This document shows positions 7,250-14,639 of a stretch of DNA of 23,842 bases, piece after piece. Both the position numbers and the translations under genes were made by a program. The DNA lies in contig CAJPPK010000026.1 of assembly GCA_905372565.1 (NCBI GenBank), positions 1 to 23,842 on the forward strand, written 5' to 3'. The DNA is from an uncultured Porphyromonas sp. (GTDB lineage: Bacteria > Bacteroidota > Bacteroidia > Bacteroidales > Porphyromonadaceae). The stretch's first letter is position 1; each line of letters starts with the position of its first letter. The notes beneath the pieces were generated by a model. It was not told the DNA's origin. It saw only the letters and a program-made list of their open reading frames with translations, and did no database searches.

Positions 7250-7996
7250 ATGGATAGTAAAATCCTAGCCGCCATCGGAGAGTATACCCAGCTCATGGGT
7301 CGGACGTTCACTTGGCCTATGCGCTGGCGGATGTTTTATCGCTCCGTCGTGCGTGAGATCTATAGTCTAGGAGTGGGCTCACTCTGGATTGTTTTCATCA
7401 TCTCTCTCTTTATCGGAGCGGTGATCACGATCCAGCTGTCGATCAATATGACCAGCCCCCTGATCCCACGCTTTACGATCGGCTACTCCACTCGAGAGAT
7501 CATGATCCTCGAGTTCTCCTCCACGGTGATGTGTCTCATCCTCTCGGGCAAGGTCGGCTCTAGTGTCGCCTCTGAGCTAGGGACGATGCGAGTCACCGAG
7601 CAGATCGATGCGATGGAGATCATGGGCGTCAATTCCGCCAACTTTTTGATCCTACCGAAGATCACGGGCTTCATCCTCTTTATCCCCGTCCTCTCGATCT
7701 TCTCGATGGTGACGGGGATCGTCGGGGGGTATATCGCCTGTGACCTGGCACAGTCGCTGACGCACGAAGACTTCATCTATGGGCTACAGCTCTACTTCAC
7801 TCCGCGCTATGTAGGCTACTCGATCATCAAGTCCATCGTCTACGCATTCATCATCTCTTCGGTAGCCTCTTACTATGGCTACTGTGTCAAGGGGGGAGCA
7901 CTCCAAGTAGGCTCTTCGAGTACACGTGCTGTGGTCAATAGTAGTGTTCTCATTCTCTTCTTCGACCTACTGCTCACTAACTTGCTCCTCACCTAG
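7250..7996 (+). CDS. MlaE-family ABC transporter permease
   Basis: This is an inner-membrane permease of the MlaE/YrbE type, which with an ATPase and an MCE-domain substrate protein moves phospholipids between the inner and outer membranes. The clearest evidence is the family signature ELGTMRVTEQIDAMEIMGV at residues 109-127, flanked by about five hydrophobic segments. I chose the ATG at 7250 (248 residues), since it gives the family-typical beginning IGEYTQLMGRTF. A GTG at 7205 in the same frame would overlap the lolA-like gene by 23 bp. The ATPase gene follows 8 bp later. No MCE-domain gene is present nearby, so the third subunit must be encoded elsewhere. Confidence 0.9.
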   Translation: MDSKILAAIGEYTQLMGRTFTWPMRWRMFYRSVVREIYSLGVGSLWIVFIISLFIGAVITIQLSINMTSPLIPRFTIGYSTREIMILEFSSTVMCLILSGKVGSSVASELGTMRVTEQIDAMEIMGVNSANFLILPKITGFILFIPVLSIFSMVTGIVGGYIACDLAQSLTHEDFIYGLQLYFTPRYVGYSIIKSIVYAFIISSVASYYGYCVKGGALQVGSSSTRAVVNSSVLILFFDLLLTNLLLT

Positions 7997-8004
7997 CTGT
8001 ACGT

Positions 8005-8736
8005 ATGATCCAAGTCAAATCTTTATCCAAGCGATTTGCTGATAAGGAGGTGCTCAAGGGTATTGATGCCACCTTCGAAGAGGGCAAGACCAATCTGGTC
8101 ATCGGACGAAGTGGGGCAGGGAAGTCTGTCTTCGTCAAGTGTATGATCGGGCTTATCACACCAGATACAGGCGAGGTGCTCTATGATGGGCGTGATCTGA
8201 TCACCATGGACAAGCCTACACTCCTCCGACTCCGTAGAGAGATGGGGATGCTCTTCCAGGGTTCAGCTCTCTTCGATAGTATGACGGTCGTGGAGAATGT
8301 GCTCTTCCCGATGGAGATGTTCTCCCAGGATAGCTATGACAAGTGCTATCATCGCGCAATGGAGCTCCTTGAGCGAGTCGGACTCGCTGAGGCCGCTAAG
8401 AAATACCCCGCAGAGATCAGCGGTGGTATGATGAAGCGTACGGCTATAGCCCGTGCCTTAGCACTCAATCCCAAGTATCTTTTCTGCGACGAACCTAATT
8501 CTGGCCTTGACCCAAAGACTTCGATGGTCATCGACCAGCTGATCTATGAGCTCACCAAGGAGTATCATATCACGACCATTGTCAATACCCATGACATGAA
8601 CTCGGTACGCTCTATCGGGGACAAGATCGTCTACATTCACAACGGTATGAAGGAGTGGGAGGGGAGCAGTGCTACGATTGACTCACCTGACACGCCTACG
8701 GGTGTGATCCACTTCATCAACGCTGGGCGCCTCTAG
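8005..8736 (+). CDS. MlaF-like ABC transporter ATP-binding protein
   Basis: This 243-residue ATPase shows the complete ABC set: Walker A GRSGAGKS (34-41), Q-loop Gln85 in MLFQGSALFDSMTVVENV, signature ISGGM (138-142), Walker B LFCDEP (159-164) with NSGLDP as D-loop, and H-loop His196. The segment FQGSALFDSMTVVENV and the signature form ISGGM are typical of the MlaF/MKL branch that pairs with MlaE permeases. It should power lipid transport by the permease encoded 8 bp upstream. Length is normal. The PASTA-protein gene follows after 26 bp in the same direction. Confidence 0.92.
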   Translation: MIQVKSLSKRFADKEVLKGIDATFEEGKTNLVIGRSGAGKSVFVKCMIGLITPDTGEVLYDGRDLITMDKPTLLRLRREMGMLFQGSALFDSMTVVENVLFPMEMFSQDSYDKCYHRAMELLERVGLAEAAKKYPAEISGGMMKRTAIARALALNPKYLFCDEPNSGLDPKTSMVIDQLIYELTKEYHITTIVNTHDMNSVRSIGDKIVYIHNGMKEWEGSSATIDSPDTPTGVIHFINAGRL

Positions 8737-8762
8737 CCCCCATCATATCTATTTCTCTTCCT

Positions 8763-9440
8763 ATGCCTCTCTTCAAGAAAGAATCGCTTCTGTCGAATAT
8801 CCTTCTCATGGTCGGTGCGTCTGCCGTCCTCGTCTTTCTCCTGATCTATGGGCTTGATCTGTACACGCGCCATGGGCGTACCGTCACGGTGCCTGATCTT
8901 CGTGGCAAGACACTACAGGAGGCGGAGCGACTACTAGCCGAGGTCGGCTTGGAGTACGAAGTCAATGACTCGACTTTCTCACGCACAGCGGTCCCTGGGA
9001 CGGTACGTGAGGTCGTGCCAGCTCCAGGCTCCGAGGTCAAGGCTGGACGTCTACTCTTCTTGGCGATCAATGGTTTTCACCAGCGTAAGCAGACGATCCC
9101 TCGCTATAAGGATCAGTCCGCTCGTCAGATCCTCGCCCTGCTGAAGGGGCTGGGCTTCGAGCAAGTGGACCAGAAGGTCGTACCTGGTGGCTATATCGGT
9201 TCGGTCGTAGGCCTTCAGACAGCTGACGGCAAACCCGTGCAGGAGGGTGCTCAGCTCCCTATTGATACCCGTCTCGTACTCCTCGTGGCAGGGCAAATCA
9301 TCGACACCCTTGGCCTCGATCGCTATATCGAGGGCTATAGCACGGGTGGAGATAGTCTAGCTGGAGCAGGTAAGGGTACGGCTTCTCCCGCCAATCCTGA
9401 TAAGAAGGATGACGGAGGGATTAGCAACGACTGGTGGTAG
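8763..9440 (+). CDS. Membrane-anchored PASTA-domain protein
   Basis: The 225-residue protein has a single N-terminal membrane segment (about 12-34) and then at least two PASTA repeats. Repeat one covers about 41-105 (TVPDLRGKTLQEAERLLAEVGL ending with EVKAG.LLFLAING) and repeat two about 108-177. A low-complexity Gly/Asp/Lys tail ends in NDWW. PASTA domains bind peptidoglycan fragments, often as part of Ser/Thr kinases or penicillin-binding proteins. Here no kinase or transpeptidase domain is attached, as in other short Bacteroidales PASTA proteins, so a wall-sensing or scaffolding role is only inference. The rluD start is 5 bp after its stop, so the two genes are tightly coupled. Confidence 0.88.
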   Translation: MPLFKKESLLSNILLMVGASAVLVFLLIYGLDLYTRHGRTVTVPDLRGKTLQEAERLLAEVGLEYEVNDSTFSRTAVPGTVREVVPAPGSEVKAGRLLFLAINGFHQRKQTIPRYKDQSARQILALLKGLGFEQVDQKVVPGGYIGSVVGLQTADGKPVQEGAQLPIDTRLVLLVAGQIIDTLGLDRYIEGYSTGGDSLAGAGKGTASPANPDKKDDGGISNDWW

Positions 9441-9445
9441 ACGGG

Positions 9446-10582
9446 ATGAAGGAAACCCTAGAGCCGCAGTTTGACGAGACTTGGGAGGACGAAGATATCT
9501 TCCTCGTAGATCCTTCTGAAGCCCAAGCTGAGTCGAGTGAGGAAGCGATCTCTTACCTCCAGCATGCCGATAGTAGCCCTCTGTATGAGCACTACCGTGT
9601 GGTAGCGGACAAGGGGCAGACCCCTATGCGGGTAGACAAGTTCCTCGCTACCCGTATGACCGGCTCTTCCCGTAGTCGCATCCAGCAGGCGCTCGATGGG
9701 GGCTATGTCTTCGTCGGGGATAAGCCCGTCAAGAGTAACTACAAGATCAAGCCTCTCGATGTCGTCACCCTACAGCTTCGTCGTCCGAAGCATGAGCTAG
9801 AGATCATCGCCGAGGACATCCCTCTCTCCATCGTCTATGAGGATGACTACCTACTGGTAGTCAATAAGCCAGCAGGGCTGGTCGTTCACCCTGGGCATGG
9901 TAACTATACGGGGACACTTGTCAATGCCTTAGCCTACTATCTCAAGGATGATCCGCTCTACGATCCTGCAGATCCCAATGTCGGACTAGTGCACCGTATC
10001 GACAAGGATACGAGCGGTCTGCTCGTCGTAGCTAAGCGTGCGGAGGTCAAGGCACATCTGGCCCGACAGTTTTTCAATAAGACCACTCGGCGCACTTACC
10101 GAGCCCTAGTCTGGGGACGACTGAAGGAGCACGAGGGGACGATCATCGGTAACATCGGCAGAGATGAGCGTGACCGCCTACAGATGGCAGTCTATCCCGA
10201 AGGTAGCCCCAGGGGAAAGCATGCAGTGACACACTATACTGTGCTGGAAGAGCTGGCTTACGTCAGCTGGGTCGAGTGTCGGCTGGAGACGGGGCGTACA
10301 CATCAGATCCGAGCCCATATGAAGCACTTGGGACACCCCCTCTTTGCGGATGCCCGCTACGGAGGTGATCGGGTGCTATGGGGTAACCAATTCTCCAGAT
10401 ACAAGCAGTTTGTCGCCAATTGCTTCTCGCTCTGCCCTCGCCAAGCACTACATGCCAAGACGCTAGGCTTTGTCCATCCGATCACGGGGGAAGAGCTTCT
10501 CTTCGATAGCGAACTCCCTGAAGACCTCACCGCCCTGCTCGATCGCTGGCGCAAGTATGCCGCTCAGGTCGATGAGGAATAG
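9446..10582 (+). CDS. rluD: Ribosomal large subunit pseudouridine synthase, RluD type
   Basis: The enzyme turns specific uridines of 23S rRNA into pseudouridine. After an acidic N-terminal extension of about 60 residues comes an S4 RNA-binding domain (about 61-115, beginning MRVDKFLATRM). The catalytic RluA/RluD domain follows, with HRIDKDTSGLLVVAKR, whose aspartate is residue 186. GRTHQIRAHMKHLGHPLFAD lies further on. The S4 domain places it with RluC/RluD rather than RluA; RluD is the best guess. I prefer the ATG at 9446, 5 bp after the PASTA stop. The GTG at 9434 would overlap the PASTA gene and adds only four codons. In relatives a D-Ala-D-Ala ligase often follows; here a hairpin and a nitroreductase follow instead. 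Confidence 0.93.
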   Translation: MKETLEPQFDETWEDEDIFLVDPSEAQAESSEEAISYLQHADSSPLYEHYRVVADKGQTPMRVDKFLATRMTGSSRSRIQQALDGGYVFVGDKPVKSNYKIKPLDVVTLQLRRPKHELEIIAEDIPLSIVYEDDYLLVVNKPAGLVVHPGHGNYTGTLVNALAYYLKDDPLYDPADPNVGLVHRIDKDTSGLLVVAKRAEVKAHLARQFFNKTTRRTYRALVWGRLKEHEGTIIGNIGRDERDRLQMAVYPEGSPRGKHAVTHYTVLEELAYVSWVECRLETGRTHQIRAHMKHLGHPLFADARYGGDRVLWGNQFSRYKQFVANCFSLCPRQALHAKTLGFVHPITGEELLFDSELPEDLTALLDRWRKYAAQVDEE

Positions 10583-10603
10583 CCAAGCGATCCCTAAGGT
10601 CTA

Positions 10604-10639
10604 AGCTACCCTTCCTCGCCAGTGTGGGGGAGGGTGGCT
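10604..10639 (+). terminator. Hairpin terminator after rluD
   Basis: The 12-nt arms (10604-10615 and 10628-10639) pair with two G-U wobbles around a 12-nt loop, starting 21 bp after the rluD stop. The following bases AATTTATA are A/T-rich but not a clean T-run, so strength is uncertain. Confidence 0.6.
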
Positions 10640-10713
10640 AATTTATAGCGATGTATGGACGAGGGATAGGCTTTCCCTTGTCTTTCATCTTACCCTTTAT
10701 TCAGCATAGAAGT

Positions 10714-11301
10714 ATGGAAATTCTCCAAACGCTCCGTGAGCGCTACACGACGAAGGCCTATGATCCGACCTTCGACCTAAGTGACGAGCAACTCTCCCAG
10801 ATCCGTGAGATCCTTCGCCTCTGCCCTAGCTCGATCAATAGCCAGCCTTGGGCCTTCCAGCTCATTGGCCGAGGTGAGCTGAAGGATCGCCTTGCCGAAG
10901 TCTCCTTCATAAATAAGGATCGAGTCAGGGATGCCAGCCATCTCCTCGTTATCTACGTCTATCGGGAGGTCGATGTGTTTATGAAGGAGCGAACGGCTAG
11001 CTTGAGCGAATCGGCGCAGGCCTTCTTTCGCTCAGCAGTCCTCAGTCGTGGTGATGAGGGCGTGCAAGACTGGATGCGCCGTCAGGCCTACATTGCCCTC
11101 GGGGTACTCCTCACGAGTGTGGCAAGCCTAGGTATCGACAGTACAGCGATGGAGGGTATCCAGCTGGACGAGTATGATCGTCTGCTCGGACAGGCGAAGT
11201 ATCGCCCTGTACTAGCGGTCTCCCTCGGCAAGCGTACGCAGGATGACAGAAATCAGCCTAGCATCACGCCTAAGGTACGTCGGGACGATCAGTTCCTTTA
11301 G
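10714..11301 (+). CDS. NfsB-like NAD(P)H nitroreductase
   Basis: This 195-residue protein belongs to the FMN-dependent nitroreductase superfamily, which reduces nitro compounds and quinones with NAD(P)H. Visible family marks are RERYTTKAYD (8-17) and SSINSQPWAFQL (39-50), both in the FMN-binding region. LGIDSTAMEGIQ (139-150) and a C-terminal KVRRDDQF follow. This combination resembles NfsB-type enzymes, usually homodimers with FMN at the interface. A longer frame starts at 10651, but its extra 21 residues are hydrophobic and unlike the family, so I chose ATG 10714. The gene is preceded by a hairpin and followed at once by palindrome array B, so it may be monocistronic. Confidence 0.88.
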   Translation: MEILQTLRERYTTKAYDPTFDLSDEQLSQIREILRLCPSSINSQPWAFQLIGRGELKDRLAEVSFINKDRVRDASHLLVIYVYREVDVFMKERTASLSESAQAFFRSAVLSRGDEGVQDWMRRQAYIALGVLLTSVASLGIDSTAMEGIQLDEYDRLLGQAKYRPVLAVSLGKRTQDDRNQPSITPKVRRDDQFL

Positions 11302-11387
11302 GTAGACCTTGGCCTCGGCGAAGGTAGACCTTCGTCGGGATGGAGGTAGAGCTTGCTCTTGGCGAAGCTCTACCTTCGTTTTTCTGT
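11300..11387. repeat. Array B: four AGGTAGACCT-type palindromes at 22-bp period
   Basis: Units AGGTAGACCT (11300), AGGTAGACCT (11322), AGGTAGAGCT (11344) and AGCTCTACCT (11366) are spaced exactly 22, 22 and 22 bp. Units 1 and 2 are identical imperfect palindromes; units 3 and 4 are exact reverse complements of each other. Spacers 1 and 3 agree at 9 of 12 positions, so the array can also be read as a 44-bp tandem duplication. Unit 2 extends to the dyad CGAAGGTAGACCTTCG. The first unit begins at the penultimate base of the nitroreductase stop codon. Confidence 0.85.
11339..11383 (+). terminator. Intrinsic terminator formed by the last two units of array B
   Basis: AGGTAGAGCTT (11344-11354) pairs perfectly with AAGCTCTACCT (11365-11375) around a 10-nt loop. 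The stem extends outward with G-U and standard pairs to about 11339/11380, and TTTTT lies at 11379-11383. It ends the nitroreductase transcript about 40 bp after its stop. Confidence 0.75.
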
Positions 11388-11480
11388 AGGTTCTTGATCC
11401 TGCCGAGATCAGGCGGTGCTGGTCTCTCGCTGGGCTGGCCGATGAGGCAGGAGAGAGAAGGTCGGGTAGGGGATAAGTTG

Positions 11481-11488
11481 TACCTTTG
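11481..11488 (+). promoter_or_regulatory. -7 element (TACCTTTG) for the LtaS-like gene cluster
   Basis: TACCTTTG fits TAnnTTTG and lies 68 bp before the ATG at 11557, after the terminator of the preceding gene, so a promoter is expected here. No TTTG -33 box is visible at about 20 bp. TTGTACCT occurs twice, at 11478 and 11498. Confidence 0.5.
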
Positions 11489-11556
11489 TAAATCGAATTG
11501 TACCTATTCTCCGCTGGGTAGGTCTGTCCACTCAAATCAAGCTACTTAGCTCCGCT

Positions 11557-13518
11557 ATGACGCAAGCCCTTGTGCGTGCTCGCTTTCTCCCCCTGCTCCA
11601 GCAGATTCGTCTGCTGGTGCTCCGCTTTCTCCTAGCCTTGCTGCTCTATAGCCTGTGCCGGGGGATCTTCTGTCTATATAATCAGGATCTGCTGGAGGTA
11701 AGCTCTGCGGGCAGTCTCTGGGGCATGTTCGTCGGCGGACTTCGCTTTGATCTCTCGGCAGTGTGCTACACGTTGCTACCGCTGACACTGCTTTCTCTCC
11801 TGCCCGTTCGGTGGGCTTATGGGCGAGGCTATCAGTTGCTGCTCCGCTGGCTCTACCTCGTGGTGACGAGCCTAAGCCTTGTGCTTAACCTCGGGGATGT
11901 GGTTTACTTCCGCTTCACACTCAAGCGCACGACGATGGCTGTGCTGGGGGAGTTTGCGAATGAGAACCCTTTCCAGTTTTTGCACTTCTTCTCCGACTAC
12001 TGGGGCGTGACCCTGCTAGGACTCACCTTGATCCTAGGGCTCGGATGGATAGATAGGAGCCTGCCGAGACCAAAGCCTCTGGCGAAGGAGGGACTTAGCT
12101 GGTGGACTTATTTGGTCAGCGCAGGTCTGCTAGTGGGAGCACTCTACCTCTCGATCGTCGGAGGAAGAGGAGGCTTCGGGCTAACGACCCGTCCGATCTC
12201 GATGAGCAATGCTGCGCTCTATATCGAACGTCCCCAGCAGCGAGCCTTGGTGCTGAACACCCCGTTCTGCCTACTTCGTACGCTGGGCAAGGCAGAGCTC
12301 CCCGACTGGAGCTTCCTCCCAGCGCAGGAGGCACGTAGGTACTTCGATGAGATCTACCAGCCTGGGCAGACCTCCGTCTCGGGTACGTTCGAGGGGAGGA
12401 ATATCGTACTCATCATTTGGGAGAGCCTAGGGCGGGAGTTCGTCGGAGGACTTAACCGTGATTTGCCTAACTACACGAGCTATACCCCCTTTGTCGATAG
12501 TCTGCTAGGAGAGTCTTATGTCTTCGAGCAGGCCTATGCCAATGCTCAGCAGTCTGTGGATGCGATGCCGGCGATCCTATCATCGATCCTGCGACCGAAT
12601 TCCCCGCTGATTACTTCGGTCTATGCCAGCAATCGTTTGCCTTCCCTTCCTGCTCGCTTAGACTCGATGGGCTACACGACAGCCTTCTTCCACGGGGCGC
12701 CAAACGGCTCTATGGGCTTTGACGCCCTCGTGCGACAGCTGGGGATTCGCCACTACTTCGGGAAGACGGAGTATGGAGATGACCGAGACTTCGATGGCTT
12801 TTGGGGGATCTGGGATGAGCACTTCCTGCAGTATATGGTAAGGGAGCTGGGCAAGCTCCGTGAGCCGTTCTTCGCTACGGAGTTCACCCTCTCTTCGCAT
12901 GACCCCTACCAAGTGCCCCAGCAGTACCAGCGTCAGCTACCGAAGGGGAAGATCCCTATTCAGCAGGCCATTGCCTACACGGATCTCTCGCTGCGGAAGT
13001 TCTTCGACACAGCTAAGACTCAGCCGTGGTATCAGAATACGCTCTTCGTCCTCGTAGCCGACCATTCCGTTCGTGGAGAGCGGGAGGAGTACAAGACGAG
13101 TGCAGGCTTCTTCCGTATCCCGATCTTACTTTTCGACCCACAGGGTAAGCTCACCGGGCGCATGAGCCAGACCGTCCAGCAGGCGGACCTCTATCCGACC
13201 CTTCTTGATCTCGTGGGAGATAAGCGCCCGATGATCGCCTTCGGGAGCAGTGTCTTCGACGCTGCGAAGCCTCGCTTTGCGGTGAATTATCTCGATGGCT
13301 TCTATCAACTGATCGAAGATGGATGGTTGCTCCAGTTTGATGGGGAGAAGGTCTTAGGACTCTATGACCTTCGCTCCGATCCACAGCAACGTCATGATCT
13401 CCAAGGTAAGCCGATGACTCCCGAAGTACGTATGCTCCTTCGCCTGAAGGCCTACCTCCAATCCTACGCTCACCGTATGCGTACTGACCGACTCACCGAC
13501 ACGCGTGAGCTGGACTAG
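11557..13518 (+). CDS. LtaS/MdoB-family membrane phosphatase-fold transferase
   Basis: The 653-residue protein has five N-terminal membrane segments (about 19-41, 55-84, 92-117, 145-166 and 183-202) followed by a periplasmic sulfatase/alkaline-phosphatase-fold domain. Metal- and active-site landmarks are WESLG with Glu289, a nucleophile candidate Ser333 in QQSVDAMPAILSSI (threonine in many relatives), SSHDPY with His448, and VADHS with Asp502-His503. The family includes lipoteichoic-acid synthase, glucan phosphoglycerol transferase and phosphoethanolamine transferases. In a Gram-negative host it probably transfers a phospho-headgroup to an envelope glycan or lipid, but donor and acceptor cannot be read from sequence. 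Two acyltransferase genes follow 23 bp downstream and point to envelope decoration. Length is typical for Bacteroidota homologues. Confidence 0.85.
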   Translation: MTQALVRARFLPLLQQIRLLVLRFLLALLLYSLCRGIFCLYNQDLLEVSSAGSLWGMFVGGLRFDLSAVCYTLLPLTLLSLLPVRWAYGRGYQLLLRWLYLVVTSLSLVLNLGDVVYFRFTLKRTTMAVLGEFANENPFQFLHFFSDYWGVTLLGLTLILGLGWIDRSLPRPKPLAKEGLSWWTYLVSAGLLVGALYLSIVGGRGGFGLTTRPISMSNAALYIERPQQRALVLNTPFCLLRTLGKAELPDWSFLPAQEARRYFDEIYQPGQTSVSGTFEGRNIVLIIWESLGREFVGGLNRDLPNYTSYTPFVDSLLGESYVFEQAYANAQQSVDAMPAILSSILRPNSPLITSVYASNRLPSLPARLDSMGYTTAFFHGAPNGSMGFDALVRQLGIRHYFGKTEYGDDRDFDGFWGIWDEHFLQYMVRELGKLREPFFATEFTLSSHDPYQVPQQYQRQLPKGKIPIQQAIAYTDLSLRKFFDTAKTQPWYQNTLFVLVADHSVRGEREEYKTSAGFFRIPILLFDPQGKLTGRMSQTVQQADLYPTLLDLVGDKRPMIAFGSSVFDAAKPRFAVNYLDGFYQLIEDGWLLQFDGEKVLGLYDLRSDPQQRHDLQGKPMTPEVRMLLRLKAYLQSYAHRMRTDRLTDTRELD

Positions 13519-13541
13519 TCACGCTAGCTACCTCAATCCCT

Positions 13542-14558
13542 ATGTCACAAGTCAACATCCCGACCAATCAGTCGAATCGCCCAGAGCCTATCTATTCGCT
13601 CTACGTGCTTAAGTGCCTGATGGCCTTCCTCGTCGTCACTTGTCACACACCCTTTTTTGCTACGGGAGATTTACTTCCCCCGATTGCACGTGGGGCAGTT
13701 CCCGTCTTTTTCCTGATCTCTGGTTACTTCCTCTATGCCCCTAGTCTAGAGACCAGCTACCGTCGAGCGGTGAAGTCCCTAAAGAATGCTGCGAAGATCT
13801 ATCTCGTCGTCTCCCTTATCTATTGGGCTTGGCTTCTGCCGAATAATGGTAACCTGATGAATTCATGGTATCGCTTTTTCGTTTGGCTTACTATGGGGGC
13901 CGGCTTCTCTGGGCATTTGTGGTACCTTGTAGCTATGGTGGAGGCTTTGGCCATACTGGCTTTACTCTTCCGCTTTGGACGTAGCTGGATGCTGTGGCTA
14001 TTGACCCCACTCTTCCTCCTAGCCCTTATCGGCAGTCAGTATAGCTTCCTCTATACGGACGAACGTAGCCCCTATGCGCTAGGGATTTATGCTGTGCATA
14101 ATGTCTTTAGTCATGGTCTCCCATGTATGGCAGGGGGATATCTCATAGCCAAGCATGAAACGGTGCTCATGCGTTTTCGCTATTGGGGATATGCTTTGAT
14201 CGCTGGGATCGGACTCCTCTATGGTGAGCGTGCCTTACTTGAAGGTGCGGGCTATGACTACGCTATGGGAGTCTACTTTGGGAGCTTCCTTTGTGCGGTG
14301 CTCTTCTTCCTTACGGCGCTTCAGCATAAACCTTTAGGGCAGGGTAGCGTTATGTCTAAGATCGGAGAGCGCTATTCGGGGAACATCTATTATTTCCATA
14401 TTATCGTGGCGACTGTGCTTGAGCGCGCCTGTTCTCTGCTTGGTCTACGAGAGGTATATTGGTCTCTTGGATCAGTCTTTGTCTTCTTTGCCTCGTGGGC
14501 GTTAGCCTGGGTTATCGTTCGCCTTCAGGAACGACTAGGTATCCGTATCCTTCGGTGA
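13542..14558 (+). CDS. Acyltransferase family 3 membrane protein (copy 1)
   Basis: This 338-residue integral membrane protein belongs to the OafA/acyltransferase-3 family, which acetylates or succinylates surface glycans. The hallmark is the first membrane helix YSLYVLKCLMAFLVVTCHTP with the catalytic-type His35. About ten hydrophobic segments follow, and the C-terminal RYSGNIYYFHI segment is also typical of this family. The acceptor is unknown. The gene starts 23 bp after the LtaS-like gene and is followed by a paralogue of almost the same length, so both probably act on the same class of envelope polymer. Codon use resembles the neighbours more than the second copy does. Confidence 0.87.
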   Translation: MSQVNIPTNQSNRPEPIYSLYVLKCLMAFLVVTCHTPFFATGDLLPPIARGAVPVFFLISGYFLYAPSLETSYRRAVKSLKNAAKIYLVVSLIYWAWLLPNNGNLMNSWYRFFVWLTMGAGFSGHLWYLVAMVEALAILALLFRFGRSWMLWLLTPLFLLALIGSQYSFLYTDERSPYALGIYAVHNVFSHGLPCMAGGYLIAKHETVLMRFRYWGYALIAGIGLLYGERALLEGAGYDYAMGVYFGSFLCAVLFFLTALQHKPLGQGSVMSKIGERYSGNIYYFHIIVATVLERACSLLGLREVYWSLGSVFVFFASWALAWVIVRLQERLGIRILR

Positions 14559-14639
14559 TCGATTCATTGAGACTTCGTGTAGCCATTCATTTATGGTGCC
14601 AAGTCTATAGCTTGTTGTTTTGACTTTCATTATTATTCC

